NCBI GenBank assembly: GCA_030345135.1 | Contig: CP128386.1 | Coordinates: forward strand, 1,743,704 to 1,807,703 | Length of the DNA stretch: 64,000 nucleotides | DNA from: Chitinophagaceae bacterium DXS | Lineage (GTDB): Bacteria > Bacteroidota > Bacteroidia > Chitinophagales > Chitinophagaceae | Direction: 5' to 3' | In this document: one piece after another, positions 8,507-16,580 of the stretch | Numbering within the stretch: position 1 is the first letter of the stretch | Layout: each line of letters starts with the position of its first letter | Notes under the pieces: model-generated | Told to the model about the DNA's origin: nothing | The model's input: the letters and a program-made list of their open reading frames with translations, nothing else | Databases searched by the model: none | Position numbers and translations under genes: made by a program

Positions 8507-11302
8507 TTGACTAACCAGAATCCTGAACAACTTGCCCGCGATGAAATAGACAGACAGCTGCTTGCCAGTGGCTGGCTTATTCAAAACAAAAATCAAATCA
8601 ATTTAAGTGCAGGTGTTGGCGTTGCAGTTAGAGAATATCAAACCGATATTGGCCCTGCTGATTATGCATTGTTTGTAAACAGGCAGGCTGTTGGTATTAT
8701 TGAAGCCAAGCGGGCAGACGAAGGCGTTCGCCTTACCATGCACGAAGATCAGACCGAAGGTTATGCAACTGCAAAGCTGAAATACCTGAACAACCAACCT
8801 TTATTCTTTGGATACGAAAGCACAGGTGAAGTAACCCGCTTTACCGATTATCGCGATAGGAAGCCCCGTTCAAGACCTGTGTTTACTTTCCACCGCCCGG
8901 AAACATTTTCCAACTGGTTAAAGCAGGATAAATCATTGCGCACAAGATTGCATGATCTGCCCGCACTGCCGGAACAAGGTTTAAGGGATTGCCAGATCGC
9001 AGCTATTAATAACCTGGAAAAATCTTTTAAGCAGGCAAAGCCGCTGGCTTTAATCCAGATGGCTACCGGTAGCGGCAAAACATTTACGGCCATTACTTTT
9101 ATTTATCGTCTGCTTAAATATGCCAAAGCCGGCCGCATTTTGTTTTTGGTTGATACAAAGAACCTTGGAGAACAGGCAGAGCAGGAATTTATGAGCTTCC
9201 TGCCGAACGATGATAACCGCAAGTTCACAGAGCTTTATCCCGTTACACGTTTAAAGAGCAGTTATATTCCGGCTGATAATAAGGTGTACATTTCAACCAT
9301 TCAACGTATGTATTCCATTTTAAAGGGAACTGAACTGGATGAAAGTGCGGAAGAAGAAAATCCGAACGAGCATTTTGCAACCAAAGAACCATTACCGGTT
9401 GTTTACAATAAAGAGATCCCCATTGAGTTTTTTGATTTCATTGTAATTGATGAATGCCATCGCAGCATTTACAATTTATGGAAACAGGTACTCGACTATT
9501 TTGATGCGTTTCAAATTGGTTTGACGGCCACACCTGACAACCGCACTTTTGGCTATTTCCATCAAAACCTGGTAAGCGATTATGGCTATGAAAAAGCCGT
9601 GATTGATGGCGTATTGGTTCCGTACAACGTATTCACCATAGAAACGAAGATCACGCAAAAAGGTGGTGCCATCAAGATGGGTGAAATGGTAGATAAACGC
9701 GAACGTTTAACAAGACGAAAATTCTGGGAAGCAGTAGATGAAGATATTGAATACAACGGACGTCAACTGGACCGGGATATCGTAAATAAAAGCCAGATCC
9801 GAACCATTATCAAGGCCGTAAAAGAAAATCTGCCCGCTATGTTTCCGGATCGCTTTGTACCCGATGAAGGCGGTGGCGAAGCGGTTTTTGAAGTGCCTAA
9901 AACGCTCATATTTGCGAAAACGGACAGCCATGCGGAAGACATTATTGAAATAGTGCGCGAGGAATTTGGTGAGGAAAATAAGTTTTGCAAAAAGATCACT
10001 TATCAAAGTAAAGAAGACCCAAAAACAATTCTCAGCGAATTTCGTAATGGGTATTTTCCACGGATTGCTGTAACGGTAGATATGATTGCTACAGGTACAG
10101 ATATTCGTCCGCTGGAAGTATTGTTGTTTATGCGTGATGTAAAAAGCCGCAGCTATTATGAGCAAATGAAAGGCCGCGGCACAAGAACCTGTGGAGTGGA
10201 GCAATTAAAATCTACAGGTAAGGGAGCCAAATACAACAAAGATCATTTTGTGATCATTGATGCTATTGGTGTAGAGCAAAGCCAGAAAACAGACAGCCGG
10301 CCTTTGGAGAAAAAGCCCGGTATGAGTTTGAAGGACCTGTTGCAAAATGTGGCGATGGGCAACACACAGGAAGACATAGTGACGACGCTGGCGAACCGTT
10401 TAATACGGCTGGACAAACAGATCAACGATAAAGAAAAAGCAACCTTTGCCGGACATGCCAATGGCCAGAATATTCACCATGTAGTAAAGGAATTGTTGAA
10501 TGCCTATGATCCTGATACGGTGGAAGGCTTAAGGCAAAAGGCAGCGGCCGAAAAGCCAGACGCATCGCCCAATGAAATAAACGAGCAAGTTGCTACTTAC
10601 CATTCCCGCATAGTTGAGCAGGCAGTAGAAATATTTAACAACCCGGAATTGCGCAACTATATTCTGGATGTGCGCAAGAAATACGACCAGGTGATCGACC
10701 ATATCAATTTAGATGAGATCACGAATATTGGTTGGGTAAAAGACCGGCAGGCTGCTGCTGAGGGCACTATCAGCAATTTTAAGGCATGGATAGAAGCGCA
10801 TAAGGATGCGATCACCGCCTTGCAGATCTTTTACAGCCAGCCCTACCGCCGCCGTGAGCTTACTTACAACATGATAAAAGAGCTTTGTGAAAAAATAAAA
10901 ACAGAGCAACCTTTGCTGGCGCCTGTGGAAGTGTGGAAGGCTTATGAGCAATTAAAACAGGCAGATGGCTCTGCAAAAAATGAATTGACTGCATTGGTCA
11001 GCATTCTCCGCTATAACAGCGGCATAGATGAAAAGCTGACGGTGTATGATAAAATGGTTGATAAAAATTTTCAGCAATGGATCTTAAAACAGAATGCCGG
11101 CCAGCATAACCGTTTTACCGAAGAACAAATGCGGTGGCTGCGCATGATAAAAGATTATATAGCCAACAGCTTTCATGTTGAGAAAGATGATTTTGAACTT
11201 GACCCGTTTAATAGAAATGGTGGTTTAAGCAGGTTTTACCAGTTGTTTAGAGAAGAGTATGAAAAGATTTTGGATGAGTTGAATGAGGTGCTGGTGGCGT
11301 AG
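8507..11302 (+). CDS. hsdR: Type I restriction enzyme, R (motor/nuclease) subunit
   Basis: 931 aa from a TTG start; the next in-frame ATG (residue 77) would remove the nuclease core. The N-terminal PD-(D/E)XK nuclease shows Asp52 and Glu66-x-Lys68 in GIIEAKRADEG. The superfamily-2 motor follows, with Walker A ATGSGKT (about 186-192), the DECH box in VIDECHRS (about 315) and the motif VI region YYEQMKGRGTRT. The C-terminal half resembles the EcoEI R C-terminal domain that binds the methylase core. It translocates DNA and cuts unmodified targets as part of R2M2S. It heads the island whose S and M genes lie 2-5 kb downstream. Confidence 0.95.
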   Translation: MTNQNPEQLARDEIDRQLLASGWLIQNKNQINLSAGVGVAVREYQTDIGPADYALFVNRQAVGIIEAKRADEGVRLTMHEDQTEGYATAKLKYLNNQPLFFGYESTGEVTRFTDYRDRKPRSRPVFTFHRPETFSNWLKQDKSLRTRLHDLPALPEQGLRDCQIAAINNLEKSFKQAKPLALIQMATGSGKTFTAITFIYRLLKYAKAGRILFLVDTKNLGEQAEQEFMSFLPNDDNRKFTELYPVTRLKSSYIPADNKVYISTIQRMYSILKGTELDESAEEENPNEHFATKEPLPVVYNKEIPIEFFDFIVIDECHRSIYNLWKQVLDYFDAFQIGLTATPDNRTFGYFHQNLVSDYGYEKAVIDGVLVPYNVFTIETKITQKGGAIKMGEMVDKRERLTRRKFWEAVDEDIEYNGRQLDRDIVNKSQIRTIIKAVKENLPAMFPDRFVPDEGGGEAVFEVPKTLIFAKTDSHAEDIIEIVREEFGEENKFCKKITYQSKEDPKTILSEFRNGYFPRIAVTVDMIATGTDIRPLEVLLFMRDVKSRSYYEQMKGRGTRTCGVEQLKSTGKGAKYNKDHFVIIDAIGVEQSQKTDSRPLEKKPGMSLKDLLQNVAMGNTQEDIVTTLANRLIRLDKQINDKEKATFAGHANGQNIHHVVKELLNAYDPDTVEGLRQKAAAEKPDASPNEINEQVATYHSRIVEQAVEIFNNPELRNYILDVRKKYDQVIDHINLDEITNIGWVKDRQAAAEGTISNFKAWIEAHKDAITALQIFYSQPYRRRELTYNMIKELCEKIKTEQPLLAPVEVWKAYEQLKQADGSAKNELTALVSILRYNSGIDEKLTVYDKMVDKNFQQWILKQNAGQHNRFTEEQMRWLRMIKDYIANSFHVEKDDFELDPFNRNGGLSRFYQLFREEYEKILDELNEVLVA

Positions 11303-11330
11303 ACAAAAACGTGTTGATTTTATATAACTA

Positions 11331-12287
11331 TTGAAAAAAAAAAATACTTATTGTTTGTTACACCCTTTAAAACCCTTTTACATGACCTGGAACAAAAATG
11401 TGTTAAAAGAGCCGCCTGGCAATGAATGGGGCGGTACCTGGACTCACAAAAAATTACAGGCTTTTAGCAAGTATGTATGGGCATATCTTGCAATAATGAA
11501 AAAGTACAACTATTGGCAAACAATATATTTTGATGGCTTTGCTGGCAGTGGTACCAGGAATAAAGAAACAAAAACCGAGTTATACAAACAATTAAGTCTT
11601 ACAGAAGATGAAGAGAATTTATATAAGGGTGCTGCAGAACTAATATTGAATACTTCAATTGAACATCAATTCGATTTTTATTATTTCATAGATTTAAATG
11701 AATCTTCTCTTGAGAAATTAAAAGCAACACTTCAAAAATTAGATGCCGCAAAAAATAAAAAGCTAGTATTTAAGCCTGGAGATTCCAATCAATGGATCAA
11801 AGAATTAGCAACAGTTATGAAAACGCATCCCAGTAAATATGCATCATTAATTTTGCTGGATCCTTTTGGCATGCAAATAAATTGGGAATCAATAGCCGCT
11901 TTAAAAGACACCAGATCTGATGTTTGGATTTTGGTACCTACTGGCGTTATCGTAAACAGGTTACTGGATAAAGCGGGTAAATTAACTCACCTTGATAAGT
12001 TGCAATCCTTTTTTGGGCTGAATGAAGAAGAAATAAGGAGCAGGTTTTATAAAAAGGAACATAAACAAACGCTTTTTGGTGACGAGGAAGTAGTTGAGAA
12101 AGTTTCCAGGCCTATTGAATTAATTGCAGAAATTTACATTGAACGCTTAAAAACAATCTGGAAAGAAGTTACTGATAAACCGCTTGTACTAAAAAATTCA
12201 ATGAATACACCGATCTTTCATTTTGTTTTTGCGTCAAATAATAAAAATGCAGTAAAAATTGCAAAAGATATAATTAAATCAATCTAA
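11331..12287 (+). CDS. tcmP: Three-Cys-motif partner protein TcmP
   Basis: 318 aa from a TTG start; ATG at 11382 is the alternative, but the preceding residues TYCLLHPLKPF look conserved. Family hallmarks are WGGTWTHKKLQAFSKYV (about 33-49), YFDGFAGSG (about 66-74, a Rossmann-type motif I) and LLDPFGMQINW (about 175-185, like the catalytic D-P-P-F/Y loop of methyltransferases). The family is named for its pairing with a three-Cys-motif protein, and here that partner follows 1 nt later. The biochemical role is unknown; a SAM-dependent methyltransferase fold is an inference. The gene is visibly more A+T-rich than hsdR. Confidence 0.82.
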   Translation: MKKKNTYCLLHPLKPFYMTWNKNVLKEPPGNEWGGTWTHKKLQAFSKYVWAYLAIMKKYNYWQTIYFDGFAGSGTRNKETKTELYKQLSLTEDEENLYKGAAELILNTSIEHQFDFYYFIDLNESSLEKLKATLQKLDAAKNKKLVFKPGDSNQWIKELATVMKTHPSKYASLILLDPFGMQINWESIAALKDTRSDVWILVPTGVIVNRLLDKAGKLTHLDKLQSFFGLNEEEIRSRFYKKEHKQTLFGDEEVVEKVSRPIELIAEIYIERLKTIWKEVTDKPLVLKNSMNTPIFHFVFASNNKNAVKIAKDIIKSI

Positions 12288-12288
12288 C

Positions 12289-13032
12289 ATGGCACAATCA
12301 AGTATAGAATGGACTGAGATGACGTGGAATCCTGTAACTGGTTGTACTAAAATATCCGCCGGTTGCAAATATTGTTATGCAGAAGTAATGGCAAAGCGGT
12401 TACAAGCTATGGGCATCGAAAAATATAAACATGCTTTTAAACTTGCATTGCACGAAGATGCCTTGCAAATACCTTACACATGGAAAAAACAGAAAGTTGT
12501 ATTTGTAAACTCAATGAGTGATCTGTTTCACAAAGATGTGCCGCTTTCCTTTATCCAAAAGGTTTTTAAAACAATGCGGGAAAACCCGCAACATACTTTC
12601 CAGGTGTTGACAAAAAGAGCCGACAGGCTATTAGAACTACATGAACAGCTTCCATGGCCACATAATATATGGATGGGCGTATCTGTAGAAGATAAAAGAG
12701 TAATGCATAGGATTGATGAATTGAGGCAAACCAATGCCCGGACAAAATTTCTATCCTGCGAACCGTTGATCGGTGAACTACCTGACATGAATCTTACAAA
12801 TATTGATTGGGTAATTGTAGGTGGTGAAAGCGGACGAAAAGCCAGACCGATGAACGAGGATTGGGTATTGGATATCATGGACCAATGCCAAATGGCTGAC
12901 GTTGCATTCTTCTTTAAACAGTGGGGAGGTACAAATAAGAAGAAAACAGGACGATTATTAAAAGGAAGGACTTATGATGAAATGCCAGAATTTAATGTAG
13001 AAGAATTACAAGTAGGAAGCATTATTGAGTAA
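12289..13032 (+). CDS. Three-Cys-motif protein, phage Gp37/Gp68 family (DUF5131)
   Basis: 247 aa. The N-terminal WNPVTGC...GCKYCYAE has Cys19-x6-Cys26-x2-Cys29, the three-Cys motif, which suggests a radical-SAM-like iron-sulfur site though spaced unlike the canonical CxxxCxxC. VNSMSDLFHKDVP, QVLTKRADR, FLSCEPLIG and VIVGGESGRKARPM are family blocks. The natural reaction is not known to me. It starts 1 nt after tcmP, so the two are almost certainly translated together. Phage-family naming is historical; no phage genes are nearby. Confidence 0.85.
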   Translation: MAQSSIEWTEMTWNPVTGCTKISAGCKYCYAEVMAKRLQAMGIEKYKHAFKLALHEDALQIPYTWKKQKVVFVNSMSDLFHKDVPLSFIQKVFKTMRENPQHTFQVLTKRADRLLELHEQLPWPHNIWMGVSVEDKRVMHRIDELRQTNARTKFLSCEPLIGELPDMNLTNIDWVIVGGESGRKARPMNEDWVLDIMDQCQMADVAFFFKQWGGTNKKKTGRLLKGRTYDEMPEFNVEELQVGSIIE

Positions 13033-13050
13033 TAAAGTAAATATTTTTTT

Positions 13051-13116
13051 GTGGGCCGGGCAGTAGTGCTACTATAAAGCATTGTTGCCTGCCCGACCCG
13101 GTCAGGCGGGCGTCGC
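13051..13116. repeat. G+C-rich imperfect inverted repeat between the TcmP pair and hsdS
   Basis: gggccgggcag (13053-13063) pairs with ctgcccgaccc (13089-13099), and an alternative fold pairs gcccg with cgggc just after. The 113-nt gap is strikingly G+C-rich against the A+T-rich genes around it. It recalls the GCCCGCCCG elements at 27.3 and 36.7 kb and may be a REP-like unit. Confidence 0.5.
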
Positions 13117-13145
13117 ACACTTGTACTGGAAATTATTATTGAGCA

Positions 13146-14402
13146 ATGAGTGAAAAGCAAAAAATAAATCAGTTACCGAAAGATTGGAATTTTTTCAAGC
13201 TATCCGAAATCGGAAAAATTATTTCAGGAGGCACTCCCTCTACTGCAATTCCAGAATACTGGGGCGGAAACATCAGTTGGATATCACCAGCCGATTTGAC
13301 TGGATATAAAAGAAAGGAAATTTCAAAAGGCGCAAAATCAATTACAGTCGACGGATTAAAAAATTCGTCAGCCAGACTGATGCCGAAAGGTTCCGTTTTA
13401 TTTTCTTCAAGAGCTCCAATCGGGTATGTAGCGATAGCATCAAATGAGATGGCGACCAATCAAGGTTTCAAAAGCATTATACCAAATGACCATACTGACA
13501 GTAATTATTTGTATTACTTTTTAAAGTCCGCGAAGCAAATGGCTGAAAGTGTTGCAAGTGGAACAACTTTTAAAGAAATATCGTTATCGAAATTTTCTGA
13601 ATTAAACATCCCACTTCCTCCCTTACCCATCCAACAAGCCATTGTTTCCAAAATAGAAGAACTATTTAGTGAGTTAGACAAAGGCATAGAACAATTAAAA
13701 ACCGCACAGCAGCAACTAAAAACCTACCGCCAGGCGGTGTTGAAATGGGCGTTTGAGGGGAAGTTGACGAATGAGAATGTGAAGGATGGGGAATTGCCGG
13801 AGGGGTGGAAATGGGTGAAGCTAAATGAAATTGGCAAATGGACTGGCGGAGGAACTCCGTCAAAACAAAACTCAAAATTTTGGACAAGCGGCAATGTACT
13901 TTGGGTGTCTCCCAAAGACATGAAAACAAACGTGATTCATGATACTCAGGATAAAATAACAAAAGAATCAATTGATCAGTCCTCTGCTAAGTTGATTAAA
14001 AAAGATTCGATACTTTTTGTGGTAAGAAGTGGAATCATCAGACGCACTCTTCCTATAGCGATCGCTGGAAAAGAGCTAACCACAAATCAAGATTTGCAAT
14101 CGCTTACATTACATGACGCTAATCCTCTATTTGTATATTGGAATTGCATTGCAAATGAACAAGATATTAGAAACGAGTGTGCTAAAGATGGAACAACAGT
14201 CGACAATTTGGACGTACCAAGATTAAAAGCATACATTATTGTTGTTTGTTCGCCAGAAGAACAACAACAAGTTGTTCAAGAAATTGAAAGCCGCTTTAGT
14301 GTAGCCGATAAAATAGAGGAAAGCATAAACCAAAGTTTACAACAAGCAGAAGCGTTAAGGCAAAGCATACTGAAGAGGGCGTTTGAGGGAAAATTAATAT
14401 AA
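13146..14402 (+). CDS. hsdS: Type I restriction specificity subunit
   Basis: 418 aa. Two target-recognition domains (about 10-160 and 220-370), each opening with a GGTPS motif (GKIISGGTPS and KWTGGGTPS) and a W(I/V)SP(A/K)D block. Each is followed by a helical conserved repeat: LPIQQAIVSKIEELFSELD...AVLKWAFEGKL in the centre and EEQQQVVQEIESRF...ILKRAFEGKLI at the end. It reads the bipartite DNA target and holds two HsdM. The divergent domain sequences imply an asymmetric target. A decayed copy of the C-terminal repeat lies about 350 nt downstream. Confidence 0.95.
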   Translation: MSEKQKINQLPKDWNFFKLSEIGKIISGGTPSTAIPEYWGGNISWISPADLTGYKRKEISKGAKSITVDGLKNSSARLMPKGSVLFSSRAPIGYVAIASNEMATNQGFKSIIPNDHTDSNYLYYFLKSAKQMAESVASGTTFKEISLSKFSELNIPLPPLPIQQAIVSKIEELFSELDKGIEQLKTAQQQLKTYRQAVLKWAFEGKLTNENVKDGELPEGWKWVKLNEIGKWTGGGTPSKQNSKFWTSGNVLWVSPKDMKTNVIHDTQDKITKESIDQSSAKLIKKDSILFVVRSGIIRRTLPIAIAGKELTTNQDLQSLTLHDANPLFVYWNCIANEQDIRNECAKDGTTVDNLDVPRLKAYIIVVCSPEEQQQVVQEIESRFSVADKIEESINQSLQQAEALRQSILKRAFEGKLI

Positions 14403-14412
14403 ATAGAGAACT

Positions 14413-14742
14413 ATGGAAATTGAAAAATACATACCACTTTGGAAAAAATATTTACCTGTAATAAGAATACAATTAAAGAATTCCTTGCAGAGAAATGCAA
14501 CACTGCAACTAGATAAAACTGAATTTGAAGCAGCGGGTGACAGAGATTCAGCAGGATATACTTTTAATTTAAACATTGAAAAAGGCGAAGTCACTAATAA
14601 GATAAGAGGAACCGCCGTTGCACGAGACTTACACAAAGTTTTAATCGCAAACTCAGCTATTAATGAGTTTTTAAAAGATAAAAAAGTGAACATAAATATG
14701 GGAAAAGATTTTATCTTAAAATTGAAAGCATCCTCGATGTAG
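14413..14742 (+). CDS. Small protein of unknown function within the restriction island
   Basis: 109 aa, starting 10 nt after hsdS with the same direction. I do not recognise the family. The sequence opens with an amphipathic stretch (MEIEKYIPLWKKYLPVIRI) and continues as a charged alternating pattern that could form an alpha/beta domain. It has no signal peptide, membrane segment or Cys. It lies between intact hsdS and the hsdS remnant, so it may have arrived in the recombination that split an older hsdS copy. Confidence 0.6.
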   Translation: MEIEKYIPLWKKYLPVIRIQLKNSLQRNATLQLDKTEFEAAGDRDSAGYTFNLNIEKGEVTNKIRGTAVARDLHKVLIANSAINEFLKDKKVNINMGKDFILKLKASSM

Positions 14743-14748
14743 CAGTAA

Positions 14749-14844
14749 AATGATAGAAGCATCGTTCAAAGACTGCAATATGCAGAAGCAATAAGGCAAA
14801 ATAATCTAAAGTCAGCGTATTTAGTTGGAGCCGATTTAATCTAA
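14749..14844 (+). pseudogene. Remnant of a second hsdS 3' end
   Basis: Reading from 14749 gives SIVQRLQYAEAIRQ...LKSAYLVGADLI and then taa. This lines up residue by residue with the HsdS C-terminus SINQSLQQAEALRQ...LKRAFEGKLI. A stop codon (14746-14748) directly precedes it and there is no start, so it is not expressed as a gene. It is best read as a fragment left by duplication or exchange of hsdS. Confidence 0.75.
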
Positions 14845-14954
14845 AAATGTAGCCGCGGCAATTGAACCAGAGCTACTTGTCCGAACAAAGATGATAAACA
14901 AATATATGAACGAACAGTTTATAAACATTCTAAACCAAGTTAACTGCTATAATT

Positions 14955-16577
14955 ATGAGCATTAATGAAATTGCGAGCAAAATAAATAAACTCACTGTAG
15001 GGACGCGACCATTTGGCTCTTTACAGGAAATTCGAAATAGGCGTGGACACTCAACAAGATCGTGGAAACCATTTGCATCATCCTCTAAATACAGGGAATA
15101 CGCTTTTCATGACGGAGGCCGTAAAGAACTTCAATTCAACATCGCCCATGATTTTTTGCATAGTATAGATGTTTTTAGATATGGTGTTGCATTTTCTTTT
15201 AGTGAAGACCGAATAGTCAAGAATTCAAAGGAAACATTCCAAGCTGCCGTTGAACGATTTAATATTTACTATAGTTCGGATAGAGCCTATTTCAAAGGTT
15301 TTCACTTGTGGTATTATTCAAATAAGGAATTAGCCAACTACTTTGAAGACGTAAAAGAAATTGACGATACTTTATTCCAACCTGGAAATTTTGTATTTAT
15401 AGGAAAGTATTTCGAAAAAGATGTTGAAGAAATATCAGATGATGACATTGAAGAAATAATAAAAACATTTGATTATTTAATTCCTCTGTATGAATACGTA
15501 CAATTCGGTACTAGCAATATAGAAAAAAGAATAGCGCGTTTGTGTTGGAATGACAATGGATGGATAATGCCATCTGGCAGCTACGGCAAAAGTACCAATG
15601 GAAAAACTCACGAAGCGAAATCGTCTTATGGGTATGAAGAATGGGTATTTGATATAAGCAAACTGATTAACGGATATCATTATGGTTTTTTGCAACCAGT
15701 ACATAACCAGCGAGATGCATATGAATCGAGAACTTTTAATGCCTGGCTATACTCGATCAACGGAGCAACAAAAAAAAGGTATTGGATTGGGGAAATAAAG
15801 AATCTGGAGGTACTAAGTGAACAAGATGCAGAAATAATAAAAAAAGAATACATCAGAAGAGGGTGGCTTGAAGAGATGAAAGATCAAATCATAGCAAGCG
15901 GTGTTAGTGTTGATGGTTTATTCGGCGGAAAGGGCATTGATCAATTTAACGTTAGATACCTTCCTGCCAATTTAAAATTACGTGACAATTATATAGAAAT
16001 TCCGTTGGAGCATCCCATCAACGAACAAACACGATATAACTTTACGCATTACAAAGACGATTTTGATGTAAAAGTACCTGACCAAACAAATGATTTTGCC
16101 TTTACATTATCTCATAATGTCGCTGATAGTAACGAGGACACGACACTGGAACGACGAATTCAGGTACGAGAGCCAAAGTTGATCGAAATTCAATACTTGC
16201 ATGACGCTATTAGTAAAGCCCTCACTAAAAAATTAAAGGAAAAATATGGTAATGAAAATGTTCGAGCGGAGCATCCAGCAGGATACGGTTCCAATAGAAT
16301 TGACATAGTTGTAAAAGACAACGATGACCTAATTTTCTACGAAATTAAATCATATATATCTCTAAGAACTTCCATTAGGGAAGCGATTGGTCAATTAATG
16401 GAATATTCGCTGTGGACTAGCCATAAAAAAGCCAAAAAATTAATAGTTATTACACAGCCATCGGATGATTTTGAAAATGCAAAAGTTTATTTTAAACATC
16501 TAAGAGACAATTTTAATCTTCCTTTGTATTACCAATCTTTCGATTTAGAAAAGAATATATTATCAGAAATATTTTAA
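14955..16577 (+). CDS. 540-aa protein with a C-terminal PD-(D/E)XK (QxxxY) nuclease-like domain
   Basis: The C-terminal 130 residues look like a restriction-type nuclease: Asp450 in NRID, Glu463-x-Lys465 in FYEIKSY, and Gln480-xxx-Tyr484 in GQLMEY, the order D...ExK...QxxxY of RecB/Mrr-like nucleases. The front part is not recognised. It contains RNRRGHSTRSWKPF, FRYGVAFSFSED and a block around 200-250 (NGWIMPSGSYGK, GYEEWVFD, GYHYGFLQP) that could be a reader domain for modified DNA; that is only a guess from aromatic and Gly patterning. hsdM starts 3 nt after its stop, so the two are coupled. The gene is A+T-richer than hsdR and hsdM. It could be an extra restriction effector or a type IV-like enzyme. 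Confidence 0.65.
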   Translation: MSINEIASKINKLTVGTRPFGSLQEIRNRRGHSTRSWKPFASSSKYREYAFHDGGRKELQFNIAHDFLHSIDVFRYGVAFSFSEDRIVKNSKETFQAAVERFNIYYSSDRAYFKGFHLWYYSNKELANYFEDVKEIDDTLFQPGNFVFIGKYFEKDVEEISDDDIEEIIKTFDYLIPLYEYVQFGTSNIEKRIARLCWNDNGWIMPSGSYGKSTNGKTHEAKSSYGYEEWVFDISKLINGYHYGFLQPVHNQRDAYESRTFNAWLYSINGATKKRYWIGEIKNLEVLSEQDAEIIKKEYIRRGWLEEMKDQIIASGVSVDGLFGGKGIDQFNVRYLPANLKLRDNYIEIPLEHPINEQTRYNFTHYKDDFDVKVPDQTNDFAFTLSHNVADSNEDTTLERRIQVREPKLIEIQYLHDAISKALTKKLKEKYGNENVRAEHPAGYGSNRIDIVVKDNDDLIFYEIKSYISLRTSIREAIGQLMEYSLWTSHKKAKKLIVITQPSDDFENAKVYFKHLRDNFNLPLYYQSFDLEKNILSEIF

Positions 16578-16580
16578 CGA

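Noticed and set aside
12289-13032. Prophage because of the Gp37/Gp68 family name
   Set aside because: No capsid, tail, integrase or lysis genes; the family is widespread outside phages.
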